Below, one piece after another: positions 18,601 to 26,463 of a stretch of 35,183 nt of DNA; positions within the stretch are counted from its first letter, which is position 1, and the number at the start of each line of letters is the position of its first letter. A model generated the notes under the pieces. That model was not told the DNA's origin and searched no databases. It saw nothing but the letters and a program-made list of their open reading frames with translations. This stretch comes from a virus: positions 1 through 35,183 of the IMG/VR virus record IMGVR_UViG_3300032297_000628, one strand, 5' to 3'. Both the position numbers and the translations under genes were made by a program.

Positions 18601-21600
18601 AGGATTAAATGTTGCTTCAGATCTATGACTTACTGCTACTCTATAAAAATTATTACCATACTTGACTATCTGACCTTGTTGATAATAATTTCCAGTTGGA
18701 GCAGAACTAGCACTGACTTGATCAATCGCTGATAAACCAGTAGCACCATTTGTTGCAGAATAATTCCATGTAACATAAGGCTCACTGATTCCTCCTACAG
18801 TAATCGTTGGAGTATTTTCATTTCTAGAAATTCCACTGATTTGGAAATAAGGACTGTATCTATTATATCCCTTAACTGAAAATTTACCGCTTAACTTTTG
18901 AATAACAATACCAGATATAGAAATAGATCCATTAGGATTGCTAGAGTTCAAAATTAAATTGTAATTTTCAGGAGGCAATAAACTACCAGGATCAGTGGAC
19001 TGCGGAGAAATTGCGTCAATAACAACTCTCAGTTTATCTTTGCTGATAAATCCACCAACTTTATGGAACAAATTAAAATTTAGATAAGCAAGATCATTCT
19101 TTAACTTACTGACATAATTTCTATTTTTTTGTACTCCAGACTCGACTACATAGACACCATAGCCTGCGGCTAAGATTCCATTGTCTGAATGTATTTCTAA
19201 ATTTTGAGGATTTAAAAATTCATTTAAATCACCATAACTCCATTGACCTGCAATATTTTTTGTTATTCTGCTGGTGTCAAACATTAGAGAACAGTACTCA
19301 GCAGGTCTAGTCAATGCTAGAAGACGTTGAACAACAAACGGCCAGTAGCTACTACGGCGCCAGCTTGCTTCAACTGGTCCTACATCTCCAAAAGTCCAAC
19401 TTTGTCTTTGATCTGCATTGCCAGAATTTGAAATAATAAATCGAGTAGGATCAACCAGATTACCTTGATTGTCTACAGGAAGGCAAGTGCTCAAACCTGG
19501 ACGAGCATATAAAGGATTTATTCCTTGGCGGTTACCTTGACGTATTACCCCTGCTTCAATGTCATCCCATAAAATCTCATTGCCGCTGGTATAAGGAGCT
19601 GGACCGTACTCATCTTCCCACCACGTTGGCTTATCTGAAAAGCCTAACATTTCCCAAGGCTTCAAATGCGGTGCTTCGGAATCGTAAAAATACTTGTAGA
19701 TGGCTCTCCAACTACCGAATAATGTTTGAGTAGTTAGGTTGCTATAAGTACCTGCATAGTTCCATGTGAAAGGATCTTCACTGTCAAAAGAATCATTTGT
19801 TTGATAATCAATGCCAAAAATTCCCGCCCATTTAATGAAATCGATTTCAAGGATCTGATTTATTTCTGTAGCAGAATAACCAGTTTTTCTAAAAGCACCT
19901 GGAATTACAGAATGATAGTCAAATAAGTTATTTTTGTATTCAACTTTGATATTATTATAAATTCTTTTTTCAAGTTCTAATACAATGTTATCTCTGTAGT
20001 CGCCATAGGCTAACATTATACTACCATCGTGACATTGTATTACTGATTGAGGTCCAGATACAAACGTGTCGTCAACATATAATGTTGGTCTAAATTTTGG
20101 ATATAGACCCAGCTTGCTAGGAGTTGACGGAACATAACAACCTTCAGTGGTTTCATAATCAACAACAGTGATCACATCACCTTTTACTAACGGTACTAAA
20201 AATTCTACAGAACTATCAGTTTCTAAAAATATGTAATCAAGATTGTACAATGCTTGAACACCGTTGATATAAACTAACACAGACCTCAAACTTAGATTAT
20301 TCAAATTATAATCTGATGTTATAGGATATATGATATTACGACTATCTGTAACGGTCCAAGTTCGGACATTTTTATTTTGTCCGTAGGCAACCATGTCACT
20401 GTAAAAATATGGTGAAGTTAGATTTTTATCGTTGTTTATTTCTTTGAGAATTACATCAACTGCTGTAATAAAATCTGTGGCATTTGAATATTCAGATGCC
20501 TTTCTCAAGAACGCAAATTTAAATTGATTATAATCGTCAGATGCTTGTTGTATAGCTGCGATTGCATTATGTTCTACATTGCCAATAAACATAGAAGCAA
20601 ATGCTATAGGATTAGCATTGGCAATTAATCTAGTTCCATAAGAGTCTATTGCGGGCAAATCTCTTACATTACTTGCACCTGGAAACACTCCTGCCCAATC
20701 TGAATCTCGATTGATCATTGTGTTTAAGTGATCACTGACTTCACTTAATGTCAAACTGGCAATATTTCCGTTCAAAGGATTATTTGTTAAGCCTAAGGGA
20801 ACTTCATAATATCCGTTACTGTTAGCAGGTTTATCGGTATAGAGTTTGAACAACACATCGCTGTTAACTGCAACTTCGTTGACAAAGCTGACAAACAATT
20901 TTCCATTTTTCTCTGTCAATGAAAAATCATCTTGAAGTAATTTTACATCATCGACATAGATATCTAAAGATACGTTAGATTTTTTAGGACCATTAATAGA
21001 GTTAATTTCTATTTCAGATGTTGCAACAGTGGTCGATTGAAATTGCAGAACTGGTATTTTATATTGTTGAGAAACAGTCCAAATATTGACAAATCTATCG
21101 CCGGTACTTTCAGAATATTTTAGATATGATGCAGATGTGGGAATAGTAATCGACTGAGCAGTTGTATCATTGCTGTTTACATGAATAAATTCTTCTGTGG
21201 CAAAATAATTCTTGAATAGGTAGCTGCCTACTCCTACACTATTTTTATACTTTAAAGGAAATCCTAGAACACTGTCCGGCTTGCCTGTACCTACTTCATA
21301 TCCAAATATTTGATTTCCAGCAAAACTGGTCAGGTGATAATCTCTATCACTGTAACTGTCTCCGGCATTATCAAATAAATCAAATAAGGGAGGTTGATTT
21401 AATGTTGTATGTTGTTGTGCATATATCCATTCGCTGCCATTAAACCACCAGCTAGTTCCAGAATAAGTATCACCTAGGTTAACACTTATAGATGATTTTT
21501 TAGCTGGAAATTCTGTATCCACAGCTAATAACTGAACTCGACGTTTTTCATTTATGATAAGAAAATTAACTTCATAAATTTTACCGCGAACCGAAGGGTC

Positions 21601-22989
21601 AAAATCAGCATTAAAAATCACACGCTGACCTTGTTGTAGTTTTATTCCGTCAACCCAATATCCGCCAGACCCTTCTACAATGCTAAACGCATCGGTGGTA
21701 TCTGTGTCTATCAAATCAACGTTAGGTGCCGCTACATTACCAAAATTGTATAGATGGAGATTAGCATTAAATTCTATAATAGGTCTTTGTGCTCTTTTAT
21801 TTGCAGGATAGACTGCTTCATTGCCGTTGGCCACAGCAGATGCAAAAATTATATCAGAATGTACCCATCTATTGTATCGAGTCCAGGGATTAAGATCTCG
21901 ACTGCCTCTATTAATGGTAATGTATTCTGGATTGATAGGTAATTTTTTAAAGTTGTCAAACGGATAATCGTCGAAATCATTAGCATCAAAGTTTTCATTA
22001 AACTGTGTAGCTATATTTGTTTGACCTGTTAGTAATTCAAAATCAATTAGCTGGATAGACTGTCCAACACCTTCAACAAAAAATTCTTTGCCTTGATATT
22101 CTGCAGGCAATACTGTTCCTAGGAATCTAATTTTCATTCCATTAGAAAACTTTACACCATTACCTGAAGTATAATTCTTTTTACCAATAACGTCTTTTTC
22201 AATATCGATGGTTGTATTTTCATCTGCGGCTTTGACTACTAACTTACCATAAAATGCAGGATCATCCGATGCATAATATAAAGTTGCAGGAGTATTTGCA
22301 TCAACTACAATTTTAATTGTTCCTGTAGATGTACCGTTATTGGTAGCAGGATATAAATCAGCCGACGCTAGACTCGGAGCTGTTTTAATGTATAAATTGT
22401 TAATTGAATTAATTTGGAAATAATAAGTGTTGCCTCTGTACAATGTAACCAAGGGATTGCTGGTTAATCCGTCTGGAGAGAAAACAAATGCCGTATTAAT
22501 TTCATTGTCGGTTACCTGATATGTACTGGTACTGTTTTTAGGAGCACCTGTTACAGAAATTGTATCGGGGCCGTTAACCAGCCAATAATATTGTTGATAG
22601 TTAACAAACTTATCTATGTCAATCTGTGGATCAAATGAATAATGTTCCGAACGATATAATCTATCAAGGTTATCAACGATACCACCTTGAAGAGCGATTT
22701 GATTTGTTAGATCATCAAATGCAACAACTTTTTGAACTTCGGTGCCTGTATTATAAACAACCAATGCAGGTTCTAAATTGTAATCTCGGCGCAGGTTTAA
22801 AGATTCAGGAATATAAACATCACTGGTATTATTATAAGTCGGAGTAAGTTTAGAACCAATATAACCGTCAACACGTTCTAATTGAGCTGGTTGTAATAAC
22901 TGGTCAATAGTGCTAGACAGAAACTTTTGATTTTTTTCTGTGCGTAAAATTTCGGGCAATAATTTTACAGACTTAATATTTTTTGCCAT
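9601..22989 (-). CDS. Giant tail/baseplate structural protein, 4462 aa, in the gene 7 position
   Basis: A single uninterrupted frame takes up about 38 percent of the window, starting one base after the gp6 stop, where T4 has gene 7 (1032 aa). The N-terminus (KSVKLLPEILRTEKNQKFLS) is followed by a degenerate cupredoxin-like segment (178-253). Small modules of the type V-x-V-x-x-NG-x-x-x-x-x-x-DY recur near residues 675, 900, 3420, 3730, 3816, 3963 and 4070. Seven FG-GAP-like repeats at about 2098-2535 should form a beta-propeller, and paired GxGY...AP repeats lie near 2925-2990 and 3290-3355. The C-terminus is hydrophilic (ENGTPLLTENDEPLLGP). I see no signal peptide, transmembrane span or catalytic motif. 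A very large wedge or peripheral baseplate/fibre protein is the likeliest role. Equivalence to gp7 is positional inference, not a visible match. Confidence 0.72.
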   Translation of the reverse strand: MAKNIKSVKLLPEILRTEKNQKFLSSTIDQLLQPAQLERVDGYIGSKLTPTYNNTSDVYIPESLNLRRDYNLEPALVVYNTGTEVQKVVAFDDLTNQIALQGGIVDNLDRLYRSEHYSFDPQIDIDKFVNYQQYYWLVNGPDTISVTGAPKNSTSTYQVTDNEINTAFVFSPDGLTSNPLVTLYRGNTYYFQINSINNLYIKTAPSLASADLYPATNNGTSTGTIKIVVDANTPATLYYASDDPAFYGKLVVKAADENTTIDIEKDVIGKKNYTSGNGVKFSNGMKIRFLGTVLPAEYQGKEFFVEGVGQSIQLIDFELLTGQTNIATQFNENFDANDFDDYPFDNFKKLPINPEYITINRGSRDLNPWTRYNRWVHSDIIFASAVANGNEAVYPANKRAQRPIIEFNANLHLYNFGNVAAPNVDLIDTDTTDAFSIVEGSGGYWVDGIKLQQGQRVIFNADFDPSVRGKIYEVNFLIINEKRRVQLLAVDTEFPAKKSSISVNLGDTYSGTSWWFNGSEWIYAQQHTTLNQPPLFDLFDNAGDSYSDRDYHLTSFAGNQIFGYEVGTGKPDSVLGFPLKYKNSVGVGSYLFKNYFATEEFIHVNSNDTTAQSITIPTSASYLKYSESTGDRFVNIWTVSQQYKIPVLQFQSTTVATSEIEINSINGPKKSNVSLDIYVDDVKLLQDDFSLTEKNGKLFVSFVNEVAVNSDVLFKLYTDKPANSNGYYEVPLGLTNNPLNGNIASLTLSEVSDHLNTMINRDSDWAGVFPGASNVRDLPAIDSYGTRLIANANPIAFASMFIGNVEHNAIAAIQQASDDYNQFKFAFLRKASEYSNATDFITAVDVILKEINNDKNLTSPYFYSDMVAYGQNKNVRTWTVTDSRNIIYPITSDYNLNNLSLRSVLVYINGVQALYNLDYIFLETDSSVEFLVPLVKGDVITVVDYETTEGCYVPSTPSKLGLYPKFRPTLYVDDTFVSGPQSVIQCHDGSIMLAYGDYRDNIVLELEKRIYNNIKVEYKNNLFDYHSVIPGAFRKTGYSATEINQILEIDFIKWAGIFGIDYQTNDSFDSEDPFTWNYAGTYSNLTTQTLFGSWRAIYKYFYDSEAPHLKPWEMLGFSDKPTWWEDEYGPAPYTSGNEILWDDIEAGVIRQGNRQGINPLYARPGLSTCLPVDNQGNLVDPTRFIISNSGNADQRQSWTFGDVGPVEASWRRSSYWPFVVQRLLALTRPAEYCSLMFDTSRITKNIAGQWSYGDLNEFLNPQNLEIHSDNGILAAGYGVYVVESGVQKNRNYVSKLKNDLAYLNFNLFHKVGGFISKDKLRVVIDAISPQSTDPGSLLPPENYNLILNSSNPNGSISISGIVIQKLSGKFSVKGYNRYSPYFQISGISRNENTPTITVGGISEPYVTWNYSATNGATGLSAIDQVSASSAPTGNYYQQGQIVKYGNNFYRVAVSHRSEATFNPAYYSQLPYLPTVGGAVVQSVGRFTNDVINVPYGSFFNSIQEVYDFIVGYGNYLTVQGFVFDGFNAELNSVIDWDFTAKEFLYWTTQNWSDGSIITLSPFAESIKFISSTSVVDNMFNNYYEYNLLKADGTPLAKQNISVNRQETECIISAVNTTDGIYYANIRTVQKEHGMVFDNKTIFNDVIFDIETGYRQRRMRLVGFKTANWNGDYFSPGFVYDSAKVQTWTKFVDYKYGDVVRVTGNYYSAKFGIPGKKDFNVSDGWVILDGKPTSELIPNFDYKINQFEDFYSLDIDNFDSAQQKMAQHLIGYTPRVYLNNIIIDPISQYKFYQGFIKDKGTKNAVDKIAKATLQNKQGQIGFTEEWAFRTGFYGSYQTYKELEFPLVEGTFIENPQTIRIVDTKPVISNDLICYTTSSAIVIKPQDYSASSSFITKDETFADVEYELNTAGYVRLDDVDVTAYNEFSILDIANNRSINEGETFWIGFKSATDWDVVRYERAYARVMGVYINDPGVDMVITTDLPHNLNKDQLVSIIQFSDQIDGIYRVKEIIDYNKFSVSTEATFIQDTGLVNPGLLFKFNSKRFAKFDDIPSDSALLKMPYGSKLWVDDNGTGKWTVYQKTANYNSRKLSSSQSPSNQNLGWSISKLNDSNIAMVGATTYSRDSDLGRVFAYSVNGTEITPIFNYGVNTNDKTYYTGNGATELGFSVVYDDYEFNSTGYGLFISGAPAVSNTKGRTLSGSGGVRYSTGTEAASTLTQAGLVKISSIDTLLQTEVTELLLLDPTPANYNRFGSTLYVEKNQGVKTLLISAPGTSNTGTGHVYAYRLSSTSTSTNISAHPTGIEINSPVTLNVGSLWGQSISGSYDANTIAIGAPGWHTGTGFVSVFLNENFVTPSQVIYSPFDKTGQFGHTVKVSPYGDKLFVSAPYAKSEDLAYGKVAIYNKQSGQFVLTQIISNPVPGPGLNFGLAVDVTTATDTLVISAVGLDNTIPITFDGDATTFDARATTFHSTLENTGRVYLYSRKDQKFVLGDKLSPDSNISGVEYGRTVVANDDAIYVGASAFSNVSTASAWYQFSEIDPNVEVWDNFRYQDNSVDIDQFQKISLYDSFNDKVLDYLDVIDPLKGKIAGLAEQEITYKSNFDPAVYSVGNNNTTVDTDTSWIEEHVGELWWDLSAVKFLWYEQGDLIYRKNNWGKIFPGATIDIYEWVKSEYLPSEWSVLADTPAGLTEGISGQPKYVDNSVVSVKQTFDSSTRSYRNFYYYWVKNSVLIPNVANRRISSYQVASLIADPTSYGYKYAAFLDSDALSLSNVGNTLIGSRININIATDIVNNKIPRHTEWILIQEGDADSRPTTLLEKKLFDSLLGRDSLGNLVPDPSLSDRVKYGLGIRPQQTLFKNRSEALRNLIEFTNSKLIKEQLTGNYNLENFLAQESYPDKALNEWDELIEDNEGLLLIDTTLLEQAELTCTVSNGKIRGVTIVKTGNAYKVAPTVKIVGSNQTAVISTEIDAFGKVIKANIVDAGEGYSDSAPPELTVRPYTVIVLADNLYNGKWTVFSWNVDTAAWDRVRTQKYNVPLYWRYIDWTSDDYNKFIDYAYTVDELYQVNTLLDLVEGDYVRIKNSGDGLAIILEKTATGEVGTFDDDFNLVYKQNGTIQISDGVWNTVESRTAFDSNNSYDQTLFDQTVDLELEYMLKGLKKDIFINEFKINWNLFFFKAVKYALSEQKLIDWAFKTSFINVTNYAGDLDQRPVYKLQNTQYYEDFLKEVKPYHTQIRAFTVNHSVLEPTRSYTTDFDLPAYYNKDVEQFQPITLNSDLINTYPWKGWKDNHTYSVGSISVGSGGSGYVLAPDVKIVAVNGDDGFGATAKAYISSGAVSQIVVTNKGQGYKQAPLVVLTGGGDSSIVPAVVYAQLANEKVRVNKIGMKFDRISGYNQTGGNLVNDEFNCNGIQTDFVLNWLADPDKASVEVKLNGRYILKSDYTIKYYTETYNGYDKKYSKVSFLNYAPANYQTLSVKYKKAVSSLHAAERILSYYTATSGMPGLDMPQLMTGLEYPRTQLQTLKFDYTTKWDLETSTYGETSWADDVSGYVETTLGASSTATSKVLTLTTTSGISLYQYVNVINTVTNAFADNEVTVTAINTASRQITVSSPLVTNLSTGSVVEFWSYNSNFNILDTAIDGGYWSSGTNGPVLMDALGINPEDVIVDGDGFYTPNTSFGPEEFVPGESADAIGISVYTRPASGAPLVYSGYTNVYANQYTEAPLGIVPPSFNSLVVTFNGKIYEYYAEDVFPPGIDDEIYTVDWDNNLIRLGRQSSPGVLGWTIVTVGGEGVIDNSIVYSSYSTSTQVESRAAFADIKDAFVTVNGNPITANTNTVGIAYYELTRAGPTNGRAAVNVYNLSQFSTSTVQAYFLNNVAKQYNYIREQLEAADGATAIALDTNSPVSSLGPLAPQYIVEVNEGSEFGVGYRRLLPPYTTYYNVSNPRNRTFAIEFRRPRVNPTYSIENVRVYVNGISIRPGFDYSVNDTTDEVTIANGILQAGDVVAILSKLTGEWDYDIIGTTLVLAAPVPIGRLIKIISFNDSDQMLIRTERFLGNVLKKFKISRQVLNTNYVWVSVNGMPLVNKIEYSVLSDGVTIQVSDSVPIDANDEIVIMSVSNQVNNAGIVGYRVFNDIFGRTAFKRLSTEDSTILSQPLSFTDTEIHVANSAVLTQPNPSKKIPGVILIDGERIEFYKTQGNVLKQLRRATLGTSPSQYCEAGTKVIDYGVNQTVPFTERKLVQNHITTSTTDTYVISTLTTVTNVLYGDGITLSSNLVGASLADQVQVTYGGRLLRKTGIFYHDTTVAYDSPEFTLVGTTSTYSRLPFTSTNVIGDAYIVEDTNKVWVYTNSVNTDAVNGFVYRGLNWSGPEFSISSTTTHAVKLLIEQGVSDNVKLTITKKEFDSSDVWNDVVSSIETKSILDSTTAQAQFLQERHAELPDNYYYGGDNQIESENGTPLLTENDEPLLGP

Positions 22990-22990
22990 C

Positions 22991-25900
22991 TTAACTTCCG
23001 GTACTTGTAATAATGTTTGTTGTATTGATCTGAGACGCAGTTAATGCGTCAATGATTTCAATGTCTGAAACTGTGGCGCCGCTGATAAAAATTTCATTGG
23101 TTAAACAGGTTACTTCGTATAAACTACCAAAATTATTAACTTTAGGTACAATTACAAAGTTAGTGATATAAGGAGTCAGTGAATTCATAACATACGTAGA
23201 TAGTTCACTGAAATTAAATGTTTGTCCAAAATCCCAGTTTTCTAGGGCAAAGAAATTATTAATAGCATCTAAGATTTTAGTTTTTAAATCATTATCACTG
23301 GTAGGAATTGTTGAATTTCTTACTGCCTTAAATGTAGCTTGTAAATTAATGTTTGCTTTGCTGCCAAAAAGAACTTTATACTTAACAGGTTGGAAAATAA
23401 TTTCATCGCTGATAGTTTTCATCGATTCTAAATCACTGGAATAACTGTTTTCTAAACTTTGACTAGTGGGTGACAAAGGCTCTATACCTGTGCCAGCTGT
23501 GAGCCAACTTCTATATTGACTATCATAATCTGCGGTTAACATATAGATGTCAACAATATTGCTCTTGCTAGGATCTATTCTACGATCTTCTCCACTGTTA
23601 TGTACATAGTGGAATTTTAATCCACTGCGACCAGGATAGGCAAAATAGTCAGGTTCATAAATCCAAGGAGTTTTACCGGCTGCTAAGGTAGCAGTTGAAT
23701 AACTTTTTACGGCATTTGTATCTTGATTGTAGAAATAAAATAATTCACCGTCGGCAGGAGTAATATTAACTTCTGATTCAGAAGGATAAGCTAAAATATT
23801 TGTTGCAGTTAATTGATAGCGGAGACCGTCTGACATCTTTTTAAAGTAAACAAACTTGTCTCTATACCCAGTATAGGTACTGGTAGATACTGGTTCTACA
23901 ACATTATTAAACGCATCTGGGTTAGATATTTTGCCGCCGCTGTTAAAATCATAAAAACTAATTTTAACTTTTTTAGGTTCTACGTAGCCATCTTCTTCAA
24001 TGACTGCATCATCAATTTGCCATTTGTAATCAACGCCTAGACTTCCGTATGTAGAAGTGTTTACAGCGCCTAAAGGATTAAAAGCTGTATTAATTGACAA
24101 TACATCAATTTGATCTTTGATCACTGTATTGTTTACATAATCAAAATTGATATTATTCTTTTCGGCATAAAACGCAGTTTCTTGTTCACTTTCAAAAATG
24201 TAATCAGTTAAGCGATATCTAACTTTATAGTTAATACCAGACCACACAAATGCCAGCAACCAGCTTGCATCGCGGCCAGTGTTGGAAACATCCCCTTGAT
24301 ACTCTAAACTAAAATTGTTGATAAGATTTAAATTTGTATCAGCAATAATAGTCCAAGAACGAGAATCTGCATCAAAAGCAAGACCAAAATTTCTTTGTGC
24401 AAGACACAGGTCTGCAATTTCACTTTCTAATGCATAAGAAAATATGTTTACAAATTTAGGAATAATTTCAATAGGTACTGCATCAGATGGTACAATGTCA
24501 GCTAACACTATAGGACCAGTACCATCATCTAATAAGCCCTTGCCGCTGTTGGATCCATCACCAACTACCTGTGATACTTTAGACCAAATATAGGTTTTAG
24601 AAGTTTGACTCTGGTTAGATACTATTGTGCCTTTTGATGAAAAATAACCCGATGTTGTTGTAAATTTTATCAACGAGCCAGCATTCAAATATTTTAAATT
24701 GTTGCCTGTAAATGCGCCTACTTGCACAGGCGACTGCGTAGAAGTACTGTAAAAATAACCTCTGCTATTTGTAGAATTTTTACTGGCCTGTACCCAAGAT
24801 AGGCTCAAATAATCAAGAGTAGGACGCTCATACTGATCAAGATAGAATGACCTCATAGACGAGCTAGCCACGATAGGCTCTATGGTATCTTTGAGAACAC
24901 TGAAAATCTCGTTTCTATTTTGGAAACTAAATTCAAAAACTTCTTCTTTGTTGTCTTGATAAATGATTCCGTCATTGGCAAAAATATTTGTTTTACTGTA
25001 CTTGCCGCTGACATCGCTTAGATCAAAGTATTTGCTAAGGCCGCTGGTAATTCTGTTAACTGATTTAACTTTGAGAATGTTATTGCTCAATGTCAAAGGA
25101 GCAATATTATAATCTTCAGCAGTTACCATTCTATTTTGTGTGTAATAGGCCTGTGGTGCTTTGCTTTGAATATCAGCATTAGATTCTGCGCCAGCACTGT
25201 TGCTAACTGTATACTGCAAACTTAGAGTTACATTTAAAACGTGTTGTTGACCTATTTTATTGTAGTAAGGAATTTCAATGGCTATACTGCCCATTTGCTG
25301 AGGCTTGATAGTATAAAATAATCCATTACTTTGTCTATAAATTAATCTGAATTGACCTTTAGGCAAATTGCCGAAGCTGCCGTCTGCAAAATTTAAATCA
25401 ATTTGATCTAAGTTTCTAGAACTAACACTATAGATATTTCTTTCATCTTTGTTAAGACTATTATAAATGATGTTGTTTCCAGTAACACTAGGAACTTTGG
25501 TCCACAATGTAGAATAATTACCGTTGTTATCTAACTGCCATAACCATACATCGCTGTCGTTGATGTTGGCTGTGTTGATGCCAACAATCTCGTTAGGAAC
25601 AGGATTATCAATTGAGAAACTCGATAATCCTAGTGCACCTTGTCTAAAGTGGAAGAAAAATCCTGTGTTGCTACTTCCCGAACCCTGATTGTCGTTTTTA
25701 TAAACATAACTAAAAGAATTTCCAGGTTTAGGAGCTTCTTCATAAATCGAAGTTTTACCAAAGAAGCTACAGCTTGTAACTTCAAAAGGCATGCCTGTTC
25801 CGCCAATATTTTTCAAAAAGCTATAAATGGGTACGTCGGAGTTGGCGCTGTTGATTCTATATTGCTCAGTTAAAATTCCATCTATAGTGTCTCGACCATA

Positions 25901-26416
25901 AGGTTTTCCAAAAACATAAGCACCAGACATGGTAGAATTCATTATAGATACAAACTGCTGATACCAATTACTGTTTGTGCTGTCGTTCCAAGCAACCACA
26001 GTATTTGCCAGATTTGTTCCGTTAGAATCATAGACAGCATCAGTTGTTGAAACTGCTGTAATTTTTAAAAAACCGCTGGCAGGAACATTACGAGTAGGGC
26101 TATAACTGACCAACTGTGCCAAACGTAGAATACTGTCACGGCGCTGTGCTGTTTCTAAGAAATTTTCACGAGCATTTAAATCAATTCGGAAACTTAGATT
26201 TTGTCCCAGATAAGCAATTAAGTCAATAAGAGCAATATACTCACTGCTCTCAATAAAATCATTGAAGTCTTCAGGATAATTTTCCTGAAGGTATTGAATC
26301 ATTACACGACGGATCGTTTCAAAGTCGTAGCTTTTGAAATCGGCATTGCGGTAGCTTTGGTAGATTTTCTTCCAATCCTCTGCTACTAATAGTTTACTGT
26401 TGGTTGATGGAATCAT
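22991..26416 (-). CDS. 6: Baseplate wedge protein gp6-like, 1141 aa
   Basis: In T4, gp6 dimers form the inner ring joining the wedges around the hub. The N-terminus here is characteristic: LLVAEDWKKIYQSYRNADF, YDFETIRRVMIQYLQENYPE, SSEYIALIDLIAYLGQNLSF, RENFLETAQRRDSILRLAQL, SYSPTRNVPASG. The family's central motif appears in VTAEDYNIAPLTLSNNILKV. The C-terminal end (residues about 1045-1110, with NDLKTKILDAINNFFALENW and NFSELSTYVMNSLTPYITNF) matches the J-like end of gp6. The protein is about 480 residues longer than T4 gp6 (660), with extra beta-rich sequence in the middle. The gene follows gp25 in transcription order, and an AATAAATA late-promoter-like element lies 20 bases upstream of the ATG. 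Identification is strong. Confidence 0.92.
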   Translation of the reverse strand: MIPSTNSKLLVAEDWKKIYQSYRNADFKSYDFETIRRVMIQYLQENYPEDFNDFIESSEYIALIDLIAYLGQNLSFRIDLNARENFLETAQRRDSILRLAQLVSYSPTRNVPASGFLKITAVSTTDAVYDSNGTNLANTVVAWNDSTNSNWYQQFVSIMNSTMSGAYVFGKPYGRDTIDGILTEQYRINSANSDVPIYSFLKNIGGTGMPFEVTSCSFFGKTSIYEEAPKPGNSFSYVYKNDNQGSGSSNTGFFFHFRQGALGLSSFSIDNPVPNEIVGINTANINDSDVWLWQLDNNGNYSTLWTKVPSVTGNNIIYNSLNKDERNIYSVSSRNLDQIDLNFADGSFGNLPKGQFRLIYRQSNGLFYTIKPQQMGSIAIEIPYYNKIGQQHVLNVTLSLQYTVSNSAGAESNADIQSKAPQAYYTQNRMVTAEDYNIAPLTLSNNILKVKSVNRITSGLSKYFDLSDVSGKYSKTNIFANDGIIYQDNKEEVFEFSFQNRNEIFSVLKDTIEPIVASSSMRSFYLDQYERPTLDYLSLSWVQASKNSTNSRGYFYSTSTQSPVQVGAFTGNNLKYLNAGSLIKFTTTSGYFSSKGTIVSNQSQTSKTYIWSKVSQVVGDGSNSGKGLLDDGTGPIVLADIVPSDAVPIEIIPKFVNIFSYALESEIADLCLAQRNFGLAFDADSRSWTIIADTNLNLINNFSLEYQGDVSNTGRDASWLLAFVWSGINYKVRYRLTDYIFESEQETAFYAEKNNINFDYVNNTVIKDQIDVLSINTAFNPLGAVNTSTYGSLGVDYKWQIDDAVIEEDGYVEPKKVKISFYDFNSGGKISNPDAFNNVVEPVSTSTYTGYRDKFVYFKKMSDGLRYQLTATNILAYPSESEVNITPADGELFYFYNQDTNAVKSYSTATLAAGKTPWIYEPDYFAYPGRSGLKFHYVHNSGEDRRIDPSKSNIVDIYMLTADYDSQYRSWLTAGTGIEPLSPTSQSLENSYSSDLESMKTISDEIIFQPVKYKVLFGSKANINLQATFKAVRNSTIPTSDNDLKTKILDAINNFFALENWDFGQTFNFSELSTYVMNSLTPYITNFVIVPKVNNFGSLYEVTCLTNEIFISGATVSDIEIIDALTASQINTTNIITSTGS

Positions 26417-26436
26417 AATTTTGGTCGTCTTACCCT

Positions 26437-26444
26437 ATTTATTT
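26437..26444 (-). promoter_or_regulatory. Late-promoter-like element (AATAAATA) before gene 6
   Basis: The minus strand reads AATAAATA in the 47-base gap between gp25 and gp6, matching NATAAATA. T4 spacing puts the start of transcription near 26431, giving a 15-base leader before the ATG at 26416. This is the best-placed late promoter candidate on the minus strand. Confidence 0.5.
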
Positions 26445-26463
26445 GAAAGATTATCCTAGCATA

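Noticed and set aside
9601-22989. Giant gene as an assembly artefact or several fused genes
   Set aside because: The frame is continuous and its flanks join gp6 and the collagen-like gene with one-base gaps. No internal ribosome site followed by a homologous start was seen. Merged ancestry remains possible, but it is one coding frame.
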